From the NCBI GenBank assembly GCA_004431415.1, contig QPMI01000411.1, positions 186,001 to 250,000 on the forward strand: DNA of 64,000 nucleotides. The letters run 5' to 3'. The notes beneath the pieces are model-generated. The model did no database searches. It worked only from the letters and a program-made list of their open reading frames with translations, and was not told where the DNA came from. The position numbers and the translations under genes are program-made. Shown one piece after another: positions 35,401 through 44,862 of the stretch (positions are counted from its first letter, which is position 1; the number at the start of each line of letters is the position of its first letter). This DNA is from Cyanophora paradoxa. Its lineage: Eukaryota > Glaucocystophyceae > Cyanophorales > Cyanophoraceae.

Positions 35401-37135
35401 CGCTACTCAACCTTCCAAGCGCCCCGCCCCAACGCTCCCCCTGGCCCTCCCTCGAAACGAACTCGCCCGTCGCCTGCCTCACGCAAACGGACAACCGCTA
35501 CTCCCCCGCCCCGGCACCCAAACGCCCGCGCCTCATGACCCCTCCCCTTCCCGCCTCTGCACCCGCCCACCCGTACCTACGGCAAAAAGAAAGGCAGCCG
35601 GTCGCAAGACCCCCAAGCGCGGGACCAAAAAAGCGCGAACGGTGTCGATACCTGCTGGACAACCCACAATCACGTCCCTCTTCGCACCTGGAGTGTACAA
35701 ACCACTAACGACGCTTCAAGTAGCCGACTCTCCCCCCCCCCCTCGCTTCAGCCGGCCCCCCGACCGGGACCCCGCACGGTGCCGCCCCGCTGCCCCTACG
35801 GTTCCTCCCCAGCCCCAACCGACTCACAAGTGCCGAACCCCTCGTTGACTCCGGCCACCCCTATGGCTTCGGCCCTCCCCTCGGCTTCGGCCCCCCCTCG
35901 GCTTCGGCCACCCCATCGGCTTCGGCCCCCCCCGGCTTCGGCCACCCCATCGGCCTCGGCCACCCCTCTGGCTTCGGCCACCCCCCTACTCAGACCGACC
36001 CTCCCGACCCCTCGCGACCCGCCTCGCCTCCGCACTCCCCGCTCTCTGCGCCGCCTGTCAGTGCCCACGCTCACTCCACTCTGCCGTCCCGGCACCGCTC
36101 CCTGCCCTGCCCCGCATCCGCTGCCCACCCCCTACCGCTGCCTCCGCCCACTCCCTCTCCTTCCTCATATCTTCCTCCTACCACCTTCTTCACCTCGACA
36201 GAACGGGACACCGATTAATCGGGGTCCTGGGGCGCAGGTGAGGAGGAGGGAGGAGGCAGAGTGAGGAGGAGGAGGGGTGGCGGAGCGGCGACAAGGGAGG
36301 GCGGCGGACTGCGAGACATTTCACTTCCAGGGCTCATGAGGGATGGAGGAGTTGATCAAGGGGTGGGCGCGCGGGTCTGGTTACGGCTATCACCGAAAAC
36401 CATGGCTCCCCCACTCAGGCGAACCTCCCATACTGAGCGACCCATGGCCGGCACCTCGCTAGCATCTTCGGCTAGATAGATGACCGGTCGGAAGGGCGCG
36501 TCACGTAGAACATTGATACATGTGCCGTGGTGTATCAATGCGACGTCCACTTTTGCAAAAAAAAAAGAGGCTGCGCTGCGAGTCAGACGAATTGCAATTG
36601 CAAGAGCTTCGATTTGTAACACCACACGCATGCCTAATGAATAAGATCGAAGCTCATATGGATCTAGATTTAGAGCGGAAGGCGCGCACCTTTTCTTCCC
36701 GTCGCGCTCGCGAATCTCTTCGTGCTTGAAGTTTACTCGCCCGTGCGCGTCCTTCCACCTGTGAGCGTCCCAGCCGGGCGCGTGCTCCCCTCTGCCGTAG
36801 CGATGCGCCGCGCTGGGTCGGCTTCTGAACTTGACCGCCTCTGCTCCAAAGGCGCCGGCTGCTGATGTCGCTCTGGAGCTCGAGCTGCCGGCGCTGCTGC
36901 CGGTCGCGGCGCCGGCCGCTGTCGCGGTCGCGGCTCCGGCTCCCCCGCGGCCGGGCCCGGCCGCGGCCGTGGTGGTGGCGCCAGCCAAGAGCACGCATGC
37001 GAATAGCGCGCACGAGGCGGCACACAGAGCGAACGTGTACGTGTACGTATACGTACACGATCGCGACTTGGTGCGGGTCTGCGTCCGAGGGCGCGCGCTC
37101 TCGCGCGCCGCCGCCCCTCCCCAATATCGATGCAT
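20454..37135 (-). CDS. Giant surface protein: signal anchor, beta-sandwich-like region, FN3, PPC, Pmp-like beta-helix, C-terminal membrane span
   Basis: One spliced gene is the best reading, since exon phases agree across the junctions I tested. Exon 1 (36690-37135) starts at ATG 37135 with a basic N-terminus and one hydrophobic segment (FALCAASCALFACVLLAG). Exons 33743-33904, 33666-33689 and 33331-33505 follow in phase after the LINE-bearing intron. 29500-33100 holds short amphipathic and beta-strand exons (KLSNYNVQTFKVT, DLTIDIDAQVAIEV) recalling LEA/WHy-type sandwiches, plus a hydrophobic stretch near 29500-29630. FN3-like modules lie at 26950-27960 (YEVQVQAHRVDGTSP, HIRWDPP), a Pro-rich hinge at 26000-26160, Cys-rich exons at 25320-25560, a PPC-like domain at 24190-24660, Gly-rich Pmp-like beta-helix repeats at 21850-24190, and a membrane helix at 20580-20680. 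The stop TAG complement is 20454-20456. Two genes rather than one remain possible, with a break near 29 kb. Confidence 0.6.
21850..24318 (-). other. Pmp-like right-handed beta-helix region
   Basis: Part of the giant minus-strand gene. Exons carry repeated GGA(V/I) or GGAL followed by a strand and an N-rich turn, for example AGSSGGAVAISNGAHATFEH and VGGAVLIDGAASASF. This is the periodicity of polymorphic outer-membrane-protein repeats, and DPFLGSDSWP before it resembles the usual lead-in. The region ends in a Cys-rich knot (CAACSPCQLC) near 21570-21620. Such proteins are secreted or surface-exposed in many protists; the ligand is unknown. Confidence 0.75.
24338..24663 (-). other. PPC-like domain exon
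   Basis: Minus-strand exon with FAFNATTSGVFRFSAAASGF and a paired Cys region (SCASVGC), continued in 23992-24318 by SSVVVTVAPF. This matches the pre-peptidase C-terminal (PPC) beta-sandwich pattern. The upstream donor GTGCGA at about 24722 and this exon's acceptor agree in phase 1, which joins the FN3 part to the beta-helix part. Confidence 0.6.
34160..35270 (+). pseudogene. Remnant of LINE ORF2 C-terminal region
   Basis: The open frame at 33919-35100 reads into the typical post-RT segment (VRFQCILGGLPSLTIR, then an HCPFC zinc-knuckle half). The expected partner Cys/His half is in a different frame near 34420-34450, so at least one frameshift is present. A finger-like motif follows around 35195-35265 in another frame. 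The region is unusually rich in CCC. Confidence 0.6.
35860..35995. repeat. Minisatellite with CGGCTTCGGCC units
   Basis: Within the 3' part of the LINE, the word TCGGCTTCGGCC with C-rich spacers repeats about eight times, with small changes. It could be an internal tandem array typical of some LINE 3' regions. Confidence 0.75.
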
Positions 37136-38145
37136 ATGTACTAGTACGTGATATACTGCGCTTGTGCGCCGGCGCATGCGGCAGTTGCCTACGTATATAC
37201 AAACGACTCGGCGTCGACTCGGCGTCGACTCGGCGACCCTAGGCCTGCAGCTGCAGCGGCGACTTCGACTCAGCGGCGACGATATCAATCTGGTGCGCTT
37301 TGTGCTACTAGGCTAACTGCGGCAGTTGCTTACGTATACGTATACTAGGCAGTAGCAGCTGAGTAGCAGCTGATCATGAGCTGCTGCTGCGCAACTTTGG
37401 CAATGCGCAATGCGCATGCTCTTCGCCGCAGACTTCGAATTCGCGGCTTAAAGCTTCGCCGCGAGTCCGCGACAGGTATAACGCACGTACCGGGGGGTAT
37501 ACCCCCAATGATGGGCCCAATCGTTGAAATGAGCCCGGGCCGACGAGGCCGGCCGCCGGGCGGCGCCGGCCCCGCGCCGGGCCCGCGCGGCCGCCGCGCG
37601 GCCGCCGGGCGCGCGCGCGCCCCGGCGCCGGCGGCCCGACGTACGCGTACCGCCGGTTATGCGGCCGGTACCGGTAATCGTCGCCTTAGCCAGTAGAGGC
37701 TTAGACCGTCCGACGGTCGGACTCGCCTTAGAGTCGCCTATACTAGTACTGTAACGTACCGGTACCGTTGGTACGCTAAACTTGAAAGCTGGAGCCGCAC
37801 TATAGCTACTAGTAGCTCTGAATTCGAAATGTAAAAGTACTCGGATTCTTCCGAACCGTCAGCCGGCTCTTAAGAGGTGTAGTCGATATATCGATTACAA
37901 TGATTATACAATGATATACATGCATGCGATTGCAATTGCAATTTGCAAGCAAGAATTCGAATTTTTCATATTCTTCTGGAGCGGAATTCCCGGGAATCCG
38001 GAAAAGGCTGGGAAAGGGGTACAGCGCGACGGCGAAGCGAGCTGCCCAGCCAGGCGCCTGGGAATTTGAACAGCGCGCGCGAGCGCGGCCGCGTTCATTG
38101 ACAGAGAGTACGAGCGACACCCTGACGAGCTGGTGTTAGCGTGCG
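37136..38145. other. Divergent intergenic region, probable bidirectional promoter area
   Basis: It lies between the start of the giant minus-strand gene and the start of the plus-strand signal peptidase. It contains tandem GTCGACTCGGC units (37205-37235), TACGTATAC palindromes, a very GC-rich block (37545-37645) and an AT-rich block (37875-37980). No gene is seen. Confidence 0.6.
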
Positions 38146-38900
38146 ATGGCGGGTGCTGCCTGGCGCGCCCTGCAGTTCGCCTCGGTGTGCTACGTAGTGC
38201 ACGATCGGGTTGCGATCGTCGCCGAGGTCCGCGCTGCATCGCCGCCCGAGCGCGCCGCTATGACACGCTCGAGCCGCCGGCGACAGGTGCACGGGCCGAG
38301 CATGCAGCCGACGCTGCAGACGGAGGACTGGCTCTTCGTGGACCGCTTCTCGCACCGATGGCCGCGCGAGCGCCCGCACGCCGTCGGCGACGTCGTGTTC
38401 TTCGCGAGCCCCATCGCGGCCAACCGGCTCGTCGTGAAGCGCATCGCCGCCCTCGTGCGCGGCCCGCGGCCGCCTCCAGCGGCGCCTTCCCATGCTTTAG
38501 CCGCAGCCCGGCGATTGGGTCGACCCGAGGAACGGCAACAGCCCCTTCCAGGCCCGCCACGCCGCCCGCCGCCGCCGCCGCCGCGGGAGCTGAGGCGCTG
38601 CGCAGGTCCCCCGGGGCCACGTGTGGATGCTGGGAGACAACCCCGGCATGTCGACGGACTCGCGGGCGTACGGCCCCGTCCCCATGGGCCTCATCCGCGG
38701 CCGCGCCCTCTGCCTGGTCTCCGCCCCCGCCCCGCGCTTCCCTGCGCCCGCGCCGACCGCGCACCGCCGCGCCGCAGCTCAAGCCCGGCGATAGGAGAGG
38801 GCCCATCCCGGGACCGCCCCCGGCGCTCTCCGAAGCGCCACCTCCCCTGGATCCGCCGCCGCCCGCCGCCGCGGCCGCCGCCGCCGGCCCGGCGGCGTGA
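38146..38900 (+). CDS. Type I signal peptidase, mitochondrial inner membrane protease (IMP1) type
   Basis: Five exons, 38146-38226, 38287-38454, 38507-38551, 38606-38716 and 38778-38900, total 528 nt (175 residues). Seen: GPSMQPTL with the catalytic Ser (codon 38299-38301), [16 protein letters not shown] with the catalytic Lys (codon 38437-38439), [15 protein letters not shown], and the box [20 protein letters not shown] followed by [11 protein letters not shown]. This is the S26 family; length and motifs fit eukaryotic IMP1 rather than the ER subunit. It would cleave presequences at the outer face of the inner mitochondrial membrane. The C-terminal 40 residues are Pro/Ala-rich and unusual. 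The third intron is GC-AG. If the last intron is not removed, the protein stops at 38794. Confidence 0.9.
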
Positions 38901-39445
38901 GGCAGCCGAAGGCTCTCCCACGCCATCGTCCTCCCAGCGCCGCAGGCCGCGCCGTCCACTCCGCCCGGGCCGCCTCGGCCGCCGTCCGGTGCGCCCCTGC
39001 GCACGCCGCCGCCGCCGCCGCCGCGCCGCCGCCGCCTCCGGCGCCTCCGGCCGCCCGCTGCAGTTGACCCGCCGCCTCCCGCGCAGCCGCGCGCCACGTC
39101 CGGCCCGCCGCCGCCGCCAACTCGTCCCCCAGATCCTCCACATCACTGCGATGAGTATGATATAATTGTAATACACGATACACATCTGCTGAGTCATGGG
39201 GAGTCGGGGTGGGGGGTGGGGGTGGGGGTGGTGGGGTGGGGTGGGGGGGGGGGGGGTGGGGGGGGGGGGGAGGCAAGAGAAGGAGGAAGATCTGGAGGGC
39301 GGAGACGGGGGGACGCGGCGGAGGGGGCGGGGAGCGCGGGGAGAGGGGAGGGGCGGCTGGGCCAAGGCGGAGCCGCATCCGGGACGAGACAGAAAAGGGG
39401 CGAGAAGGAAGCCGAGGGGACTCGGAACTTGGGGGAGAGGGGCGG
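38901..39445. other. Intergenic region between convergent genes, with CCG repeats and a G-rich tract
   Basis: 38901-39120 is rich in CGCCGCCGC triplets. 39197-39272 is a tract of G with scattered T, including runs of 12-14 G. Open frames here are compositional. Confidence 0.6.
39197..39272. repeat. Poly-G/GGGGT tract
   Basis: About 75 nt of G runs separated by single T. On the minus strand this is poly-C, downstream of the HECT gene stop. G-quadruplex formation is plausible on the plus strand. Confidence 0.85.
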
Positions 39446-42400
39446 CTAGGCGAAGCCGAAGCCCTGGGTCTCGCGGATGGCGGTGGCGAGGCAGCGCCGC
39501 AGCTGCTCGCCCGACGCGTAGTGCGGCAGCAGCAGCCGGTGGAAGCACGTCTGCCCCGCGCGCATGCCTCAGCGCGGCTGGGCGCAGGGCAGGTCGGGGG
39601 TGGGAGAAGAGGAAGACCTGGGCGCGGGGGAGGCGGTTGGCGGCGGGGGGTCCCGCCTCCTCGTCGAGGCGGACCGTGAAGCGCGGCTCCAGCGCCCTGC
39701 CGGCCCCGCCCCCGCCGGTGAGCGCTGCGGCGCGGCGCCCGCCCGCAACTCCCCGAGGCGATTGGGACGAAAGCGCGAGTCGGGGGAGCGGACCCGAAGC
39801 CGCCGAGGGGCAGGCGGGAGGAGCCGGTGGCGAACTGGAGCAGGAGGGCGAGGTCCTCCTTGCTCATCGCCCCCACCGCCCGCCAGAACCACTCCACCAC
39901 CCGGTGCCGCGCCGGGCACCTGCGCGCACCGGCGCTCGGAGGGGCGCGGCGGGTGCGGCGGGGGTGGAGGGGGGCGCGGGGGGGCGCGCCCGTCGATGAC
40001 GGTGTTCTTGCGCATGTCCGCCACGTCGATCTTAGGGACCTGCGGGGGCAGGAGCTCGGGCCGGGGCGGGGCGGGGCCGGGGCGGGGCGGGGCGGGCGGA
40101 CGCCGCAGAGGAGCAGCTCGAGCTCGTTGGGGGTCAGCAGCCGCAGCGCGCTCTCCTCCACCATCTGCGAGCGAAGCCCGGGGAGCCTTCGAAGGGGCCG
40201 CGGGCGGGGGCGGGGGGACCTCGAAGAGGCCCCTGCGGACGTAGCGGACGAGGGGCGCGACCCGCCCCTCCACCAGCCACGACGCCAGCAGCGCGCAGTA
40301 CTCTGCGGAGGCCCCCCGCCCCTCGCCCCCGAGGCCCGGCGACGAGCGGGGGCCGGGGCGGAGGCGCGCCCCGCCCCGCGCGCACCGTGCTTGGAGCGGT
40401 CGGTGACGCGGATGCGGCGGCCGCCCTTCTTCAGCTCGACCACATCCAGCAGCTTGCCCCCTGCGCGGCCCGGGCTCCGGGCCGGCCCGAGACGAAGCCG
40501 GGCGGGGCGGGGGCGCACCGGGCCCGTGGAGCTCCTCGGCGAAGGCGAGCTCCTCCAGCCCCGACTCCGCCAGCGCGTGCTCCAGCACGTACCTGCCCGC
40601 GCAGCCAGCCGGCTCGCCGCCCCCCGGCCCCCGAGAGCGGGCGTCGGGCGCACCGGATGCGCCGCTCGTAGGTCTCGGGGTCGTCGCTCTGCCGGGGCGC
40701 GGGCCGGGCGGGAGGGCGGGCGGGGAGGTCAGCGGCGGGGGCGCGCCCCCGCCCGCGGGGCGCCGGGCACCTCGAGGTCGGCGAGGGAGACCGGCACGCC
40801 CAGCAGCATCTGCCAGCGGCCTCAGCGGCGCCCGGTTCGAGGAGGAAGGGAAGGGCGAGGAGAGGCGGCCGCGCCTTGTAGAAGGAGCGGGAGAAGTAGA
40901 GGGCGAGGGGCCGGGGCGCCGCCCCCGCCAGCGTCTCCCGCAGCGCCCGCCCGAGGAAGCGCCCCACGAACGTGTACGTCTCCTCCGCCCCGTGGCTCCC
41001 GGGCAGGATCGAGACCGGGTTCGGGTGCAGCAGCCGCGACCTGCAGCCGGCGGGGGACGGCGAGGGGGGGGGTGAGCGAGCCCCGGGGGGTGCGGGGTCT
41101 CCGGGGGCACGGGTACCGCTCGAAGGGCACGAAGAGGCGGTGGGGCTCGGCGTAAAGCGCCCGCGCGACGGTGTCGAACCAGTCCGCTGTCACGCCTGCG
41201 CGGGCGCGTCAGCGGGGCGGGGCGGGGCGGGGCGCGCAAGGGCAGAGCGGGCACCGCCGGCGTCGACGCCCTCCTCGCCCTCGAAGCGGATGCGGAGCTT
41301 CCTCTTGAAGCGCGCCGCGGAGTGCAGCCTGTGGCCGGCCGGGGCCCGGGGAGGGATCAGGGGAGGGGAAGCGAGCGGCCGGGGGCGCGGGGCGCGCTTC
41401 GATATGGAGTCCTCGAGGACGTGCGTCCTCCGCACCCGCACCCCTACCTGCGCGCGCGAGGGGAGCGGCGTCGGCCGTGGCGGCGGGGGATGGGGTTGGG
41501 GGGACGGGCGGGCCTCCCCGGGGTAGAGGCCGCGGGAGGAGATCGAGGGCACGGGGGGCCCGAAGAGGACGGAGAAGAGCGAGTCGTCCCGCCTGCCCCG
41601 CGCCCCTGCGAGGCGACGAGGAGCACGCTCAACACGGCACGAGAGGGGCGCGGGGAGCCTGAGGGCGGACCGCGGCGCCCGACGGCGTCCTCCTCGTCGC
41701 TCCCGTCCAGCTGCAGCCCGAAGGGACCCTGCCCCGCCCGCCCGCCCCGCGTTCACTTCACCGCCCCACGCCCGCCCGCCCGCCCGCTCGCCTCCTCTCC
41801 CGCCGGCGCACGCGCACCGAGCTGCTCTTGCGCGGGGAGCCCTCCGCGACAATGGCCGCCCTCAGAAGCCGCCGCTTGCCCTCCAGGCTGCGCGCGCCCC
41901 CGGCCGACGTGAGGGGCCTGGCGGACGGGAAGGAGGTGGGGGTGGCGAGGGCGCGCCTCCCCGCGCGCTCGCTGGCGCCGGTCGCGGCGACGAGGCGCCT
42001 GAGCAGGGCGGCCGCCGCGTGGCCCTGCGCGGGCGGGGTTCGCGGGCGGGGAAGGCGGGGAGGAGGGGCCCGGGGGCACGCGGCGCGACGCGCCTCGCCG
42101 GGGTCGGAGCAGCGGAAGGGGACCGGGGGCCACTCCGGGCACCGGACCTCGAAGAGGCCCGGCTCGCCCCCCGGGGCCGCCTCGACGCGCAGGCCGGGCA
42201 GCAGCGGCCACTCGAAGAGGACGCGCGCGCCCAGCAGGAGGAAGGGCGTCGAGAGGGCCACGCCCCGCCGCGAGACCCGCAGCTCCGCCTCCTGCCCGGG
42301 CAAGGGGCGTGAGAAGGGCGGCGCGGGGCAGCGGCGGGCGAGCCCGAAGAAGAAGAAGAAGGGCGGCGCGGGGCCAGGCGGGCCCCTCTAGCGCCGGCGC

Positions 42401-44221
42401 GGCCGTGCGCGTGGCGGGCGGCGGAGTGCAGGCGGACCTGCTCGCCGGGGCGGGGCTTCTCGCGGGGCTGGACGAGGCCGAGGGCGGCGGCGACGCCGGT
42501 GGCCCAGGCGCCCACCTCGCCGGCCAGCGCCAGGCCCCGCGACGATGAGGCCGCCGACGAGGGCCCCACCAGGGACCGCGAGCTCGCCTCGCCGCCCCCG
42601 CCCCCGCCCCCGCTCGGGCGGCCCGTGGTGGTGGAGGAGGAGGCGAAGCCGGCGGCCGCCCAGGGGTCCGAGGCGCCGGCCCCGGAGGAGGAGGAGGGGG
42701 CCCCGGGGCGGGCCTCCGCCTGCCGCGCGATCTCCTCCGCCGCCTCCGCGACCGTATTCACGTACCCCCGCGCCGTCGCCAGGCCCGTCTCCACCGCCCC
42801 CACGAACTGCCGCCGCCGTCGGCCGGGCGGGGGGAGGGGGGGTACGGGGCCCCGCAGCACGCGCCTCATCGATGTTGTACCCCGCGAAGGTCATCTTCTT
42901 CGAGCTGGAGGAGGCGATGATGTGCGCCCGCCGGCCCCGCTCGTCCTTCAATCCGGGCCCTCGTCAGAGGAAGGGGGAGGGGGCGGGTGGTACAAGCCGC
43001 CGACCTCCTCGCGGAGGCCGGCGGCCGCGGCCTGGGCGCCCTCGTCGGGGACGTAGACGGGGTACGTCGCCTCGCCGAGCTGGAGGGCGCGCGCGATCGC
43101 CTCGCGGTGCCGCCCCGCCCGCTGCACTGCCAGCGGGCTGCCCGCGCCCCGCCTCGAGTCAGTAGCGCCTTCTGCGCCGGGCGGGGCGGGGCCGGCGCGC
43201 CTGCCCGAAACCTCGACGCCGGCGAGGGTGACGACGATGGTGTACTCCCCCAGCTCGTCCCCGAGCGGCACGCTCGCCCCGTAGTCGCCCGGCGGGTGCG
43301 CCGAGAAGTCGCGCCCCTGAAGCTCCCGCACCCCGCCGCTGCGCCCCGCCCCGCTCGCCGGCCGAAGGGAAGCACGGGCGGGGCGGGGCGGGGCGGGGCG
43401 GGGCGGGCCTGGGGGAGAAGACGTGGGCGCGGAGCTGCCCGGCGCCGCGCATGGTCGGGTTGCCGTACGCGTCCAGCGCGAAGACCACGAGGCCTGCCCC
43501 GCCTCAGCGCGGAGCCGCGCGGCACGAGGAACGAGGGAGGAGGGGAGAAGGCGGACCGACTTCGCGCTCGTCGCCGACGAGCTCGCCGGCGCCGCCGAAG
43601 AGCTCGACGCTGGTGCGCTGCGGGTCCGGCGGGCCCGGCGCGACGTTCACGACGTGCTGCGCCACCATCTCCCCCCGGTGCAGCACCTCCACCGAGACCT
43701 GCGCCCGGAATGGCCCCCCCGCGCCCCTCGCGTGCTCGAGCGCACCTGGCCGGCGAAGGGCGACCGCACGTGCACGAGCAGGTCCTCGCCCCGCTCCGTG
43801 CTTTTCTCGATGAAGAACTCCACCTCTGACATTGGCCTCCGCGTGTTTGGAAGCGTCTGCAGCGGTCGCACGCGCACGCCGTAGTCCGCAGGCTGCAGGG
43901 GCGTGAGAACGACAGCGCACAAGGCGCCTCCGTGCGTCCGCGCGGCGCGCTTGGCCAGGGAATGCGCACATTGGGCGCAGAAGCGAAGAGCCTGTCGAAC
44001 CAGCCCGACGCGGCTCTATCTGGCTTGCGCCGACGGAGAAGCAGGCCGATCAGGCTCTCGGTGTCGACAGAGTCTAGCGTGAGGAGTCGGCTGTGGAACG
44101 GAAGCTGGGTGGGCGGCAGCTGGGGCGGCGTTGGCTGGGGTGGCGGTATCAAGGGCTGGCCGAAGCCTGGCGGAGCGAAATGCCCCGCAAAGGCCGAAGA
44201 CGAGTGCGCGCTGTACGCCAT
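39446..44221 (-). CDS. HECT-type E3 ubiquitin ligase with filamin-type repeat (AREL1-like)
   Basis: Many GC-rich exons on the minus strand from ATG 44221 (MAYSAHSSSAFAGH) to TAG complement 39446. Order: a Pro-rich N-terminus; Ig-like strands with VEVLHRGEMVAQHVVNVAPG and then FALDAYGNPTMRG (43450-43700), which is the filamin repeat signature; EYTIVVTLAGVEVSG; a Ser/Gly-rich linker (42400-42850); and the HECT domain from about 41300 (KLRIRFEGEEGVDAGG, DWFDTVARAL, HRLFVPFE) through VGRFLGRAL, LALYFSRSFYK, TPNELELLLCG, FWRAVGAMSKEDLALLLQF and GSSRLPLGGF to the catalytic TCFHRLLLPHY (Cys codon complement 39545-39547). Filamin plus HECT is the arrangement of animal AREL1. Exon borders in the linker are uncertain. 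Confidence 0.88.
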
Positions 44222-44862
44222 GTGGCGCTGCTGACGCGACCCCTTCAGTGCACGGTCAACTCTCTCCGGCCGTTGCGCAAGGACGTCGGGGCGGCAATGT
44301 CGGCCGTGCTCTTGGTAGCGCGCTGGTCGCCAAAGGACTTCCTGCAACGCCGGCCCGCTGAACGGTGATGCGGTTTTGCAGTACCCGCCGCGAGGCCTAC
44401 CCACGCACCAGCCTGAGGGCGGCGAGGAGACTGGGGCACAGAAACGAAGAGCGAACGGCAAGCGGAACCAGTTGCGTCGCCTGAGACGGGGCGCGAGCGC
44501 GTCGGTTACAACGCGACGCTGGCACGTCGCGCGCACGAGCGCGGACCCTCAATCGCCCGGTCATTCTCTTGAAAGGCCGGTGCGCGATGCGCACGCCGCC
44601 CCCCTCCGCGCCTGCTGGCTCGCCGGCGCCGGCTGCGCATGCATGCGCTGCTGGCCATGGCCGCGGGCCCGCGGCCCGGGGTCCGCTGCGGGTGCCCGAC
44701 GCATAAACGATGAGCTATCGCAGCTTCTGTATATCTATGAACTGATCTCGGTCCCGCTCCGCAGCCGGCGCGCCGCGGGAGCTGACGCAACCCGCGCCCC
44801 AGCCGCGCCGTCACCGCCACGAGGCCGTCGACGCTCGCGGAGCACGGAGCTTTGGCCGCGGC
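44222..44862. other. Divergent intergenic region
   Basis: It lies between the HECT gene (minus) and the coiled-coil gene (plus). No repeats or RNA genes are seen. Probable promoters for both; part may be 5' UTR. Confidence 0.55.

Larger units (their letters stand above)
33901..36584 (+). mobile_element. 5'-truncated LINE (non-LTR retrotransposon) with poly-A tail and 18-bp target-site duplication
   Basis: The 18-mer GAGGCTGCGCTGCGAGTC occurs at 33901-33918 and again at 36567-36584. The 2,648 bp between them end in ten A residues (36557-36566) directly before the second copy. This is the classic product of target-primed reverse transcription. The element is on the plus strand, opposite to the host gene. 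Broken coding sequence remains: a post-RT region (LGGLPS near 34170, zinc-binding-like HCPFC at 34250 and HIFTC in another frame near 34430), a basic helix (RAIWRDRCARNH) and a C2H2-like FSCTCGTQFASAAALQAH at 35200. Reverse transcriptase and endonuclease domains are missing. Frameshifts make it inactive. Confidence 0.88.

Noticed and set aside
36356-36556. Minus-strand frame KVDVALIHHGTCINVL as an exon of the giant gene
   Set aside because: It lies inside the LINE 3' region before the poly-A tail. It arises only as a reverse-strand reading of the element.
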